Below, piece by piece: positions 1-11,793 of a stretch of 64,000 nucleotides of DNA. Within the stretch, counting starts at the first letter, position 1. Every line of letters begins with the position of its first letter. The position numbers and the translations under genes were made by a program. Under the pieces are notes generated by a model. The model was not told the DNA's origin. It saw nothing but the letters and a program-made list of their open reading frames with translations, and did no database searches. The DNA is from Liriodendron chinense (Eukaryota > Streptophyta > Magnoliopsida > Magnoliales > Magnoliaceae), in contig ML058526.1 in assembly GCA_003013855.2 (NCBI GenBank), forward strand, positions 3,224,001-3,288,000. The letters run 5' to 3'.

Positions 1-916
1 AAAAAGGTACCTTGGCTTTCTTCCTGTCCCAGGTTCTGCGAGAGATAAACATGGCTTTTTCTAGCCCATTTCCGTTTTCCCCCAAACTCTAGAGCAATGG
101 CTATTTCTTGATCCTTAGCAAGATTTGTATTTGGATCGAGGCTTCGGCTGTGCTTAGTAAGGATGAATGGTGGCCGTCCATGTGGAAACCTTCGATTATC
201 GTTGGGGAGTCCATGCTTCGCAGAAATCTGCTCTTCGCGAAGAGAATAATATCCGAAGGATGGAAGTCGTTGCTTATAACATAGTGTCCACGCTTGGCAG
301 CTATCTGCCTATGGTGTGACAACTATTTGCATCAGAGGAGCCTTTGTCGCTTCCTATCTCCATTATCAGGAAGGAAAGTGACTCTGAAAGAGACCTCGGG
401 CAAGAAGATGGAGACGGGGTCGATAGTGGCATCAGGCTTCTTTTTCCCTCTTTTGTTCTTCCTTTTTTCCTCTTTTGCTCTTCCTTTGTCTCAGGATAGT
501 CCTTTGTTAATATTTTGAGTTATCTGAAAGATGGTTGTTCCTTTTGGATCTTTCAATGTATCTTTTCCCATGGGGGTCCTTTGTAATAGATTTTCGTATA
601 TGAAATGAAATATTTCTTTTTTACCATAAACCTTTGCCTTGTTTCGTTCGAATATAGTATATGAATCCTCAACCGATGGCTTTGATCATTCGGTCTAGGC
701 GACTAGTGGTCAAATCTCTAACACTTGAACGGGATGGGCCGTATTAATTTTTCCCGACCGAATGCTCTCTGCCTTCGACGAATATTCAAATTTCCGACCA
801 ATGTGTTGTATGTCTTTGAAAGCTGATCGCGAATATTTGAATAAATGCTTAACCGTCGAGGCATGTTTATTGAAAAGTTGTCGCTGTACAAAAGTTGACA
901 AAAGACAAATAATGTA

Positions 917-955
<39 letters not shown>

Positions 956-1236
956 GAAGCATCAGATCATTAATGCAACATGCCATTTGTTGTTTTCGGG
1001 AGGACGTGTGACTGATGCATGTCCCATATTTAATGCGGCGTGCCTCTTTGATTTCAAAACTAAATGGGGAAGCGATGCTTGTAAGATAGTGATGATTACC
1101 TATATATACCTGCTCCCAGTAATGTGGTTATCTTCCATTGCGATATTCTGCTTGAAAAAAACCCTAATCATTAGCTGCTTGCATTTGCTTCCTCCTTCCT
1201 TGCTCCTTCTTACATCTGTAAGTCTTTTCTTTAACT
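1..1236. other. Unassigned left-edge sequence, leader region of the Element C antisense ORF
   Basis: I recognise no protein here. Short open stretches exist on both strands at about 100-320 but match nothing I know. There is a TC microsatellite at about 919-950. In Element B the equivalent interval between antisense-ORF start and 3' LTR is about 430 bp; here no LTR end or polypurine tract is visible in more than 1.2 kb. Element C either has a longer 3' region or another insertion lies near the window edge. Confidence 0.5.
1101..1107 (+). promoter_or_regulatory. Putative TATA box of the Element C antisense ORF
   Basis: The sequence tatatata lies about 130 bp upstream of the ATG at 1237. Element B has a TATA-like tatatttata at 45097-45106, about 150 bp upstream of its own antisense-ORF ATG. 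The conserved spacing suggests a dedicated promoter separate from the LTR. Confidence 0.5.
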
Positions 1237-3320
1237 ATGTCGTCCTCTTCGAGTTCTGCTCCTGCTCCAATTGGGGAAGATTCTTCTGAATCCTCCTCCT
1301 CGATGGGCTCAGAAGAAGAAAAGGGAAAGGGCAGGCCTCTTCTTCCTCAGACAAATCCCCTAAAGACTATCCCTCTACTCTGACAATGGCAGAGCTGGAA
1401 CGCAATCGGTGAAATTTCAGTATCCCACAGGATGTTGTTTTCTGGCTACTAAGGTCGGACAAGACAGCAGACAACCCCCGGATGGGTGAAGTAGTTGTCT
1501 ATGATTTCATGTTTCCCTTAGGGTTTTGTCTGTCGCTGCTACCCTATGTAGCCGGGATTTTGAATCGGTACAACATCGCTCCAGGCCAGTTGATGTCAAA
1601 TTGCGAGTAGTTTTTGGAGCGTATGTCCTCTGGAGGGAAGTGGGGAGTGGCGAATTGACCCCTAGGGAATTTCAGAGGCTATACTCCCTGAGAAGATGGG
1701 GAGAAGCCTCAGGGTGGTATTACATGACGTTTCTCCATAGGGAGAACTTCATTCTTGGAAATCCAACGTCCAATAAGGACTCTTGAGATCAGTGGTTCTT
1801 CATATCTAGAAACCAGACTTGTCCGAAAGTGGACCCCAAGTTCCACATCCCTCAGGCTTTCAGTATGGGGAGGGGATCGGTTAGGTCCCATCTGAGGGGC
1901 AGCCTCAATGAGAGAATAGTTGCAGCAAAGAAAGCGTTCGAAAAGGCTCGAGATGTAAAAAAATTTACTTCATCCCTTGCAGCTCTTCAGAGTGGGACTT
2001 ATCCCTTGCCCCCCTGGTAATTGCCATAGACTGTAGCTTGTAGTTGTGATATGTTTTCGATTTTTTTTGAAGTTGTTGATTGTCTATTTTCCTTCTCTTT
2101 ATGCAGGGATGGACCCTATATACCTTTCTCAAGTGAAGGTCCATCTAAATTGGAAAGGGGAGTCTCAGAGGAAAAGAAAGAGGGACGAGTCTTCTTCTGT
2201 TATTGCTCAATCACGACCGTCTTCCTCGGCCGTGAATCCCCAATCTGGGCCTGCACCTGCAATTGTCCCGACACTCCAAAGGGTGGAAGTCTCAGGATTT
2301 TTACCTCCGCCTCCTCATGCGTCGGAGAATCGTCTTCCCCCCGTCTCATCTAATGCCGAACAACCCTCGGTCATCCCTACCATGGGTGTACTGGATGCCC
2401 TCATCCCCGGTTCTGGAATGAGTGTTGCTGGCGATTCCTCTCGATCGGGTCCGCTCGTAATCGCTCCTGCCCCTTAGCTTTACGTAGTGCCAGATCATTT
2501 ATTTTGGATCTGTTCTTATCTTTTTTAGAAGGTCGGGTCCAGTACCATGGATCTTGTCGACCGATCATCTCCTGTGGATGTTGTCGAGCAGTGGATGATG
2601 AGGATTGTGCAAGGTCTTGATGGGGCATTGAAGACTCGAAATGATATTTATGAGGCTCGAGAGATCCTTGCTAAAAACGCTGCTCAACTGGCGGAGGATG
2701 AGAAGAAGTTGAGGGCGGTCGAGGTCAGTTTGCGAGAAAGGGAGAAGCTGAGAGAAATCCGAGAGACTCGAATTAAGGAACTGGAGAACAACCTCAACGG
2801 TGCCATAAAATCCACCCAAAGTTCTCAGGCGCAGTACGAGGGGTTAGAAACGGAGTTCTTGAAGATCCGGTCTCGAGTGATGGCGGTGAAGGAAGATTTG
2901 AGAAAGGAGAAAGTAGAGAGGAAAGAAGGGAAGGCAGCGTCTGAGCTCTCGCTGACCGAAGTGGCCTCTGCTTTGGAGGCAGAGAGGGTAGAAAAAATTG
3001 CTCTGAAGTCAAGTATCTAAGGGGAGTAGGCTTAGGTCGTTGAGGCTTTCCAGGCCTCGTAGGAATATTTTATGGAGAGGTTCGAGGATTACCAGAACGA
3101 TAGGAGTTGAACGTTGAAAGTAATTGCGCGGCTTTATCCCTACTTGGATTTGTCTCGATTCAAAGAGGTGGAGATGGAGTTCGCCCAACAAGACCTAGCC
3201 CTGACCGTGACCGAAGCCGCTGATGACAACCTTGAAGGGGAGCTTGAAGTTTCTAGTGGAGGTCAAATTTCTGATGTTCCGAAGCCAACTTATCAAGTAC
3301 CTGCCGAACCGACCTCTTAA
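1237..3320 (+). pseudogene. Element C antisense ORF (putative 'gypsy type transposon' / Transposase_28-like protein), degenerate
   Basis: Homologous to the antisense ORF of Element B. It opens with a Ser-rich, acidic N-terminus, then a block with NRYNIAPGQLM (compare KIAPGQLIVNGW in B) and ASGWYYMTFLHRENFILG (compare SEGWYYLCYWHRDNFVLG). A basic block follows at about 1829-2020, then a Pro/Ser-rich linker, and a Glu/Lys/Arg-rich coiled coil at 2547-3020 starting MMRIVQGLDGALKTRNDI. A tail at 3114-3320 ends at a stop. Several stops and frameshifts separate these blocks. Candidate introns end at tttatgcag (about 2105) and tttttttag (about 2529). Such ORFs are known on the strand opposite gag-pol between pol and the 3' LTR of some Tat-lineage elements; their function is not established. 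Confidence 0.7.
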
Positions 3321-3739
3321 CCGCCTCCTGCCTCTAGCCTTGTTGCCAATGCTACTACTGGTCCTTCTGTAAATTTTAATTTTGAAAAATGATAACAGTC
3401 GTTGTAGTTTTGTGAACTTTGTGGCTTTCAATCGAAACAATTTGTTTTTTATATTGGACATATTCATTTAATAGTTCAGTTAGGGGACGCTCTGGTCAGC
3501 CTTGTCCCTCGCTTGGGTAACATTGGCTACCAACTGAACACTTTGAGTGTGGTCGCATGGGCAACATTTAACATTTCAAGTAGCATCGGCCACCGAGTAA
3601 GTAATCATGAGTAGACTTGCATGTGCGAAATCGCTGGTATTTGTTGATCTTTAGCTTTTGAAAAGCTTTATTACATAATCCCTCATCTTGAGTCTCCTAC
3701 TGATAGTATTTACATAGATTTATTGCATTCCACGATCGG
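3321..3739. other. Spacer between the convergent antisense ORF and pol of Element C
   Basis: AT-rich, no coding signal. The antisense ORF (plus) and pol (minus) converge here. The equivalent interval in Element B (42189-42760) holds short tandem repeats; none is obvious here. Confidence 0.6.
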
Positions 3740-5917
3740 CAAAGTGCTTTTCCTTCCATGTCCTCCAAGTTGTAGGTCCTAAACTTTATCATCTTTGTGA
3801 TCTTGTATAGGCCTTCCCAGTTGGCACTTGTCACAAGACTTGGAATATTTTTCGGCATCGGCATTTATTGTCGGCTAATAATATCCTTGATGAATTGTCT
3901 TGTAGGCCATTGATCGACTAGCGAGGTGGTTCCCACATATTCCTTCGTGGATCTCCTTCAGGGTGTAATCGGCTTCTTCCGGCCTAATGCATCTCAGATG
4001 CGAGAGTGAATATCCTCTTCTGTAGAGAACTCCATCTTCCAGGAAGTACTTTGGGGCACAAATTTTCAATTTTCTAGCTGCTTTCTTATCCTCTGGGAGC
4101 TGTCCATCCTTGAGGATCAAACGATCGAGTCTATCCAGCAAGGAGGATGGTCGACTAGAAGCACATTTAGGGCCTGTTTTCGAGTGATACTCGGTTCGGC
4201 GAGATGTTCGACCGGGATAGTTCGACCAACGACATTTTTCGAGGATGATCCTAGTCGGGCAAAAGTATCAGCCATCCGATTTTGTTCCCTCGGGATCTGG
4301 AGAAGCTCGTACTTTTCAAACTCTTTTAACAATGCACGAGCTTGCTCTCTGTATGACATTGTCTTTTCATCTTTCGCCTCGTATTCATTGGATACTTGGT
4401 TAACCACAAGCTGAGATTCACTATGGATTTTTAAATTCAGGGCTTCTACGGATCTGGCCATCGGAAGTTCAGCGAGGAGTGCTTCGTATTCGACTTTGTT
4501 ATTAGACACAGGAAAACCGAAGCGGAGTGCGTATTCCAGTTTAGAGCCATCGGGAGATATCAAAACGATCCCAGCCTTGCTTCCTTGGCCGGATGCTGAC
4601 CCATCGACATAAAGTGTCCATAGTGGTCGGTCGGGAGATTGGGTCGGATGAATGACGGATTCGGTAACTTCGGGTGAAGCCGAGTTGGTGAATTCGACGA
4701 TGAAGTCGGCAGCTGCTTGACCCTTAATTGATGTCCGAGGACAGAACTGTATATCATGCTCGCTTAGCTCGATGGCCCACTTGGCCAGTCTGCCCAATGT
4801 CCCAGGGTTTTATAATACTTGCCTTAATGGTTGATCCGTAGGGACCATGATTGCGTGAGCTTGAAAATAGGGTCTTAATCTTCTAGCGAAAGTTATCAGT
4901 GCTAACACGAGCTTCTCGATGGTTGGGTTGCAGGTCTTTGCATCGACGATTGCTCTATTAATGTAGTAGACTGGCTTCTGAATTTTGTTATCCTCTCTGA
5001 TGAGAGCAGAGCTTACTGCAATTGGTGAGGCAGGGAGATACAGGATCAATGTCTCTTCATTAAGAGGTTTTGATAAAATGGGGGGATTGCACATGTATCC
5101 CTTGAGCCGACCGAACGCCTGCTCGCATTCTTTTGTCCACTGCATTGTTTTCGCCGATCCTTTGAGTAATTTGAAGAATGGTAGACATTTGTCGCATGCT
5201 CGTGAGATGAACCTACTGAGTGAAGTGACTCGCCCGGCTAGCCATTGAATGTCCTTGAGAGATTTCGGTACCTTTATGTCGATGATGACCTTAATTTTTT
5301 TGGGATTAGCCTCAATTCCTCTTCTCTCGACCATAAAGTCGATGAATTTACCTGAGGAAGCTCCGAAGGCACATTTCGCTGGATTGAGCTTCATTCTGTG
5401 TTTTCGTAAGATCTGGAAGGTCTCTAGGAGATTGACCAGATGATCTTCCTCTTGCAAACTTTTCACCAACATATCGTCGACGTAGACCTCCATTGTTCCT
5501 CCCGATTTGCCCGATAAAAATCTTGTTGACAAGATGCTGGTACGTGCACCCGCATTCTTCAGACCAAAAGGCATCACTTTGTAACAATACAGCCCTCGGT
5601 CGGTGATAAAAAGATGTCTTCTCCATGTCGGGCTGATGCATGGTGATTTGATTGTAGCCTGAGTACGCGTCCATGAAGCTGAGGAGCGCGTGTCTTGCCG
5701 TGGCATCAACCAATTGGTCGATCCTAGGAGTCGGAAAGCTATCCTTTGGGCATGCTTTGTTCAAGTTGGTGTAGTCAACACACATCCTTCATTTGCCTTG
5801 ATTTTTTTACTAGCACCACATTCGCTACCCATTCCGGATATATTGCCTCCATAATAAATTCAGCGTTAAGAAGTTTATTTCTTCTTTTGTGAGTTCCTGC
5901 CTTTCCTGATTTACCGC
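3740..5917 (-). pseudogene. Element C pol, 3' part: RT (most), RNase H, aRNH, integrase remnant
   Basis: Continues the RT interrupted by Element D. RT motifs include YPEWVANVVLVKK, VDYTNLNKACPKDSFPTPR, FMDAYSGYNQITM and YVDDMLVKS (near 5475). A degenerate Ty3-type RNase H follows, then an archaeal-type RNase H with LYVDGSASGQGSKAG (about 4600), NKVEYEALLAEL, KIHSESQLVVNQ (Asp replaced by Glu) and QNRMADTFARLG. The integrase zinc-binding domain ends near 3825 at CDKCQ, with a Trp codon changed to a stop in GYYWP. It is joined directly to the C-terminal domain (NWEGLYKITKM, YNLEDMEGKAL at about 3740-3820). The catalytic DDE core is missing. Frame breaks occur near 5350-5710 and 4800. Confidence 0.85.
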
Positions 5918-7412
5918 TGTAGACACCCCACCTTCGGCTACACTGTTGGTAGAGATAGCTGGTTGAACGGAGGACCATACCCCCAATTCCCAAGTCCAAA
6001 CTCAGCCAAACTCACCCTTGTAAGCCCCATTCCATAGCCCAGTTCAAGCCTGAACCCAGTCAACCCAGTCCTAAAAACCACCCTGAAAAACCCCCCATAA
6101 AAAAGGCCAGTCAAAAAATCCCAAAAAAGTCAAACTCACTGAGTCAACTCGCTGAGTTAACCCGCTGAGTCAACCCGTCGAGTCAACCCGCCGAGTCGAA
6201 ACACCGAGTCAACCCGTCGAGTCAACCCGTCGAGTCAAACCACCGAGTCGACCCGCTGAGTCAACTCACTGAGTCGACCAGCGAGTCCAACAGTAGCCCC
6301 GAGGGAGCGACCGTACTCGCTGGAAACCGAGGAGCGGCCGTACGGGCGGCCCATGGCAGGCCGCCCGGAAAAAATTACGAGAGTGCCCCTCTCTGCTGCT
6401 ATAAATACCCCCCTTCCCCTTCTCATTTCAACATCCCTTCAAGTCCAGCCAGTCCGGGTGCGGTCCGAGTCCTCATCCACCCCTTAGCCCATTTTTCCAC
6501 CAAGGAGAGCCCGAGTGAGGAGAGTCTAGCCCTGGTCCAGCCCAGCCTGACCACTGGTCCAAGCCTCCCAAGCCATCCAAATCTTGATCCAGCCACTCGA
6601 AGCCAATCCTTGCGACACCTCCGTCCACCCAGCTACTCTTTTCCAGCATCATCTCATTTGCATCTAGCATAAGTGCAACATTTACTTTTCTTCCAACCCC
6701 CCTGCTTCACTACAAGCACCTTGATTATTCAAGCACACTGCATATGTCTTAAATTAAGCACCTGTCAGTTCGAGCGTATGCTCTGGGCTTGCCCGTTGTT
6801 GGAACCTGCCCATCAGAAACTCTTACTGTTCAGACCTGCATTCATGCTTCACCATAAAACACCTTGATCATTCAAGCACACTGCATACGTCTTACATTAA
6901 GCACCTGTCAGTTCGAGCGTACGCTCTGGGCTTGCCCGTTGTTGGAACCTGCCCATCAGAAACTCTTACTGTTCAGACCCGCATTCATGCATCATGTCAT
7001 CCATGAGAATATACGAGGATTAAACTAGACTTTCAAGTATTCGGTCGATTCTGTGAAGTAGAGACCGTACTTCGGTACGGGCAGTGTGTGGGGTGCTTAA
7101 CCTCTTCCCACCCTGTAACCGTGATCCCTTACCTTGAATCTTTGGCCGCAGATCAAAAGGAGTCATTTTAGAGGAAGGAATCTTCGAATCCCCTTCTCTA
7201 ACGTTTCTACGGGGTCTAGCCGACTGTAGATTCGAAGTAATTGGCTTGCCTCGTTCTGGATGTGTTAAAAACGAAGCCCTCGAGAACGAGGCAAGCCAGT
7301 GGCACAAAGGACGATTTCTCACTCACGCATCATCCTCTCCTTCTTTTCCCGAAAGGGGAAGGGACGAGAAGAACGTCGTGTGGGGAGCGCGGAAAATCGG
7401 CGAGGGTCCACA
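5918..7412 (+). repeat. 5' LTR of Element D
   Basis: 1495 bp, TG...CA. It contains an imperfect array of gagtcaacccg-like units (about 6130-6290), a TATA box tataaata at 6400-6407, and a tandem duplication of about 143 bp starting at 6717 and 6860. Compared with the 3' LTR it has scattered substitutions (a couple of percent by eye). A rearranged segment at about 7238-7295 forms a perfect 15-bp inverted repeat (ggcttgcctcgttct / agaacgaggcaagcc). Confidence 0.92.
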
Positions 7413-7415
7413 GAA

Positions 7416-7433
7416 TGGCGACTCTGCTGGGGA
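7416..7433 (+). other. Primer-binding site of Element D
   Basis: TGGCGACTCTGCTGGGGA, 3 bp after the LTR end. It matches the type of site used by Ogre/Tat elements, complementary to the 3' end of a tRNA, probably tRNA-Arg. Assignment is from memory of the family. Confidence 0.8.
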
Positions 7434-7700
7434 TAAGCTAGTCCCACTAGTTGTGATCCGACTTGAAAAACAGAATCCTTCCCGTACTTGAAAGTCACTA
7501 ATCCTCATACAATCTCATCTGCATAGCATTCTACCCAAACCCAAACAAAAAAAAATAGAAAATTCCAAAACAAAAAAATAGAAAATCCCAAGACCCAAAA
7601 AGAGTAGAGTATAGTCCTCACCATTGCGCCACCTCAGGCTCAACGTGTTCGGAGACAGCTTCCCTTCCGCAGCATAATCCGCACTCGGGCTCAGCAAGCC

Positions 7701-10235
7701 ATGTCCGACCATGAAGAAGAAACTCATCACTTCCCTGCTCTTGAAATGACCGAAGCGCAACCTCCAGCGCAACAGCCCGTTGACAATACGCCAATCATAC
7801 AAGAATTGGCACAAGGAATGAGAGCAATGCAAGAAATGCTCTTGCAATTCATGCAAGCACAAACCACCGCAGCAGCCAACAATCAGGTTGGCCCAGTTCA
7901 GCAATCTCAACAACCATGCCGGATCCCTCCGGCCTCCAGTTCAAATCAAGCACAACCATTGGAGTCTGCCCAAGACTACCGACAGCAGCCTTCTCAGCCC
8001 TTTGCTATGGGGCATCCTTCTCAATACCTTCCTGCAACAACGGGGCCATCTTAGAGCATCCCAGTCGCAGGGACTTCCAGTCAGCTTCCAGTCAATCTTA
8101 CAAGCAATAATCTCAGTAGATCTCAGCATGTCCCCGCCGATGGGACACCTTTTCAATTTCAGCACATCCCCGCCGATGGGATTTCAATTCAATTTCCAGC
8201 AACAGGGGCAGCACTGGCGAATGCCCACAATGGGGGTCAGTGTCAAGCCCACATCAATCAGCGGACAGTGGCGAATACCCAACAAGGGGGTCACTTCCCA
8301 GCATCTCAGCCTCCTGCAAACAGGAGCACTTTTCAATTCCATCACATCCCCGCTGATGGGATTCCAGTTAATTTCCAGCAATCTTCAATTCAGCAAAATC
8401 CAGTTAATTTTCAGCAATCTTCAATTCAGCAAAATCCAGTTAATTTCCAGCAAGTTCCAGTTCAACCTTCAGTACAGTCTCCAGTTCAGTTACAATCATT
8501 TCAAGCACAAGTTCATCAGAATCCAGTTCAATCATCAAACCAATTTCAGCAACCCGCGGTTGCTTTTCAGCAAGCCCATAGGGTCGAAGACGTCGACCAC
8601 TATGCCGAAGAAGAACGTGCCTTACTCCAGGAGGCACCAGTCGCTCGAACAGATCACTCAGGACTGGACGAGTTGCGGGAGCAGTTCCAGATCTTGCAAA
8701 ATCAGCTTCAGCGACAACAAGGAATTGATCTACCTTCGACCAAGTTCAGAGACTTGTGTCCTTTCCCAGATGCTCAGGTACCTCAAAACTTTGAGGTTCC
8801 AAAGTTCAAAAGATACGACGGCAGCGGTTGTCCCACAACACATCTCAAGGCCTTCTGTGGAGAGCTGAGTGCAATCTCAGGAAATGAAGGGGCCCTCATT
8901 CGTTTATTCCAAAAGTCTCTGAAGGGCGACGCCCTAGATTGGTACACCTCATTGGACTGTCATCGCATCAGGACATGGGAACAGCTTTCCCAGGCTTTCG
9001 TCGACAGATTCGCGTACAATCTCAACATGGCACCCAGAAGAGCTGACCTCGCAGCTCTCAGGCAAAGGAGTGATGAAACACTATCAGCTTATGTGGGTCG
9101 TTGGCGAGCTATGGCAGCTCGAATGCGAACGCCTATCGACGACGAAGAACAAATCTCCATGATTGTTCATTCAACATATCCAGGCATATCCGGGTATCTC
9201 ATCTCGCATCCATATGCGAATTTCTCACAATTGATCCGTGCTGGAGAGCAAGTCGAAGTAGGAATCCGTGCCGGGACGATCTCCCCATGGCCTCATCAAG
9301 CCACTCCAATCAAAAGGAACAGAGTGGAGGGAAGACCTATCGGGCACGGGAATGGAAACCGCAGTGGTTCTCCTCCCCGCCCAACAGAGGTAAACAACAT
9401 CAACACCACTGCTCAAGGAAATCAACATGCTCCCCCACAGGGACGTCAACAGTATCAGCAGAATCAAGTTCAGCATCAGCCTCAGCGATATCAGCCACAA
9501 CCGAATCCTCAGCCACAACCACCTCGACAACAGCAGCAGTTCAGAGGAAATGGCCAATACTCATACCAGAACAGGCAGAATTACAGGGAGTTCAGGAAGT
9601 TCACTCCACTCAGTCAACCACTTAGTCAAATCATGACTACGCTGGTACAAAAGCAGTTACTCACTCTGATGACACCTAGGCCTCCTCCTCATCCTTTGCC
9701 ACCAAACTACCGAGAAAATGAGTATTGCGCCTATCATCAAGGACGTGGCCACGCCACTGATCGATGCTATACTTTGAAGAATGCCATACAAGACCTGATT
9801 GATGACAGCAAGATCGTCATCTCGGTCCCTGAAACTTCTCCAGCAGCTTTCACCAACATCCTTCAGAATCCTCTGCCTCAACATCAGACGGACCCCAGTT
9901 CATCTCGAGGTCCCACCGTCAACAGTATAGAAGAAGAAGAACGCCTTGATCGCTTCTTCTCCCCTATCCAGTCCATTCATGCCTACACTTATGGGCCAAC
10001 AAATCCTCCTCCGATTATGCAAGGGGCAAGTCCCTTCCCTCCTTCAGTCTCCGAGCCAGTAGTACTTGAAGGAGCACCTCCATATGATATACCAGTTGTT
10101 CAAGGGGCACCTTACAACCATTCAAGCTGGGAACCAGTCGTCCTGGAAGGAGCACAATCATACATCGAGCCCACATACGAACCTGTCATCTTGCAAGGGG
10201 CAACTCAAGAACAATCCAATCCACAATGGAAGGAT
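7701..10235 (+). pseudogene. gag: Element D gag polyprotein (one in-frame stop)
   Basis: Capsid protein of the retrotransposon. The frame runs from ATG 7701 through a TAG at 8052-8054 into a long Gln-rich stretch. It may have begun upstream, where ATT at 7623 precedes APPQAQRVRR in the same frame. The central retrotrans_gag domain has GDALDWYTSLDCHRIRTWEQ and RQRSDETLSAYVGRW (about 8920-9110). A Gln/Pro-rich region and a zinc-knuckle-like CAYHQGRGHATDRC (about 9727) follow. After that come repeated PVVLEGA / PVVLQGA motifs (about 10050-10200). The frame breaks near 10230, where the same VVLEGA repeats resume in the +1 frame. Confidence 0.88.
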
Positions 10236-11793
10236 TATACTCATCAACAACAAGAACCCAGTTGTATTGGAAGGAGCTATTCCAGTCGAGCCAGTCGTAT
10301 TGCAAGGGGCAAACCCCGGAGGCGTGACAATCACACTACGGCAGCTGGGACGAACAGAGAAACCTCCTGCCATATCAAGAGGACCAGTATTCATTCCATG
10401 GGAGCCTCCTACTCTAGGAACAATCAAGCCAGGACCACGACGTTATGTGGTCTATGAAGACAAGCCTCGATATTACCCCTTCAGCACAGGCAACAATGTA
10501 GTTCTCAAGGCAAAAGCTCCATACGAGGAAGATCTGGTACCCACACCAGCACCGTTGCAAGAACTGGTGGTCCTAGAAGGCAAAAGGAAAGAAAACTACA
10601 AAGAAGTTCCATGGCACTATCCAGAATGTGCGGAAGTGGGGAACATGAATCCCAATGGGCGTTGCATCCGAAGAGATAATCAGAACAGAGGAGATCCCAA
10701 AGGCGCTCTCTCAGGCCTCGGCAAAAAAAATGAAGCCGCATACGATGTGGCGACTCAGCTCAAGTCAATCCCTGCTCAAATCTCAGTATGGGAGCTACTC
10801 TGCACATCTCGCATACACCGAGAAATGTTTGCCAAAACCTTGAACGATGCTCATGTCTCCTCCGATACGGCACCAGAGATGATAGCATTGATGATTGGAC
10901 AACTCCTGGCTCCACGCGCCATCACCTTCACCGATAATGAGTTGCCACCAGAAGGACGCGATCATGGGCGATCCCTCAACATAGCCTTACGATACAAAGA
11001 CCTCTGCGTCCCGCTGGTACTTATCGATAATGGCTCAAGCTTAAATGTCTGCCCACTCAAGACTGCAGAACGTCTGGGAATCAGTCCTTCTTCATTCCGA
11101 CCCAGCACCATATGCGTCAGAGCATTTGACAACACCCGCCGATCAGTGGAAGGGGAAGTCGACATAGAGGTACAGATAGGCCCGGAAGTCTCCACCATCA
11201 CATTCCAAATCCTGGATATATCAGCCTCTTTCAACATGTTACTTGGACGACCTTGGCTGCACAAGGTTGGAGCTGTGCCGTCAACCCTGCATCAACAAGT
11301 GAAATACATCTGTGGAAATCAAGTGATCTCTATCCACGCAGAGAAGGAGCTCATCATTCCCTCCAATGCTGCTACCACTGAACCAGACATCCCGGTCATC
11401 GATATCCAGCACTCTGAAGAAGACATCCCGTTTCACAGTTTCGAATTCGAGACTGTGAACTCTATCGCCAATCCAGAACCGATAAGGGTGGACCGTGTCT
11501 TTTCACCGGCAGAGCGTCCGAGCCTCAAATACCGAATGAAGAATCACTTCAAGTCCAGAAAGGTACCACTGATATATAATCAACGCAAATGGGGACTCGG
11601 ATACAGGGCAACCTTCATGGACAAAAGGAGGAAGAAATTTCAGGTGCTCACCCATCCAATTCGTCAAGCCAGGAGAACCTTGCAAAGATCCAGGAAGGAA
11701 TCAACCGACTGCACTACACAAAGGCCTCCCGATGAGCCTAGTTTGGGTCACATGGCCCCCCATTTTATGGGATCAGATTCTCGAACCATCTAA
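10236..11793 (+). pseudogene. Element D gag C-terminus and aspartic protease
   Basis: Continues gag in a shifted frame with further VVLEGA / VVLQGA repeats, then a retropepsin-like domain. The active site reads PLVLIDNGSSLNVCP (about 11010-11055), with DNG in place of DTG as is usual in Tat-lineage elements. MLLGRPWLHKVGAVPSTLHQ (about 11238) follows as the second conserved block. A further one-base shift is likely in a C-run near 11756, because the acidic stretch PPEEEGNDEDEEGR continues in another frame to about 11845. Protease would mature the polyprotein in virus-like particles. Confidence 0.85.

Noticed and set aside
101..322. Minus-strand 73-codon ORF and opposing plus-strand frames at the left edge
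   Set aside because: No recognisable domain and no supporting context; listed only as unassigned sequence.
762..1289. Plus-strand 175-codon ORF
   Set aside because: Contains the TC microsatellite read as repeated Ser-Leu, overlaps the antisense-ORF leader, and matches no family.
7888..8868. 326-codon plus-strand ORF overlapping gag of Element D
   Set aside because: A shadow of the Gln-rich gag region in another frame, rich in Phe/Ser from CAA/TTC repeats.
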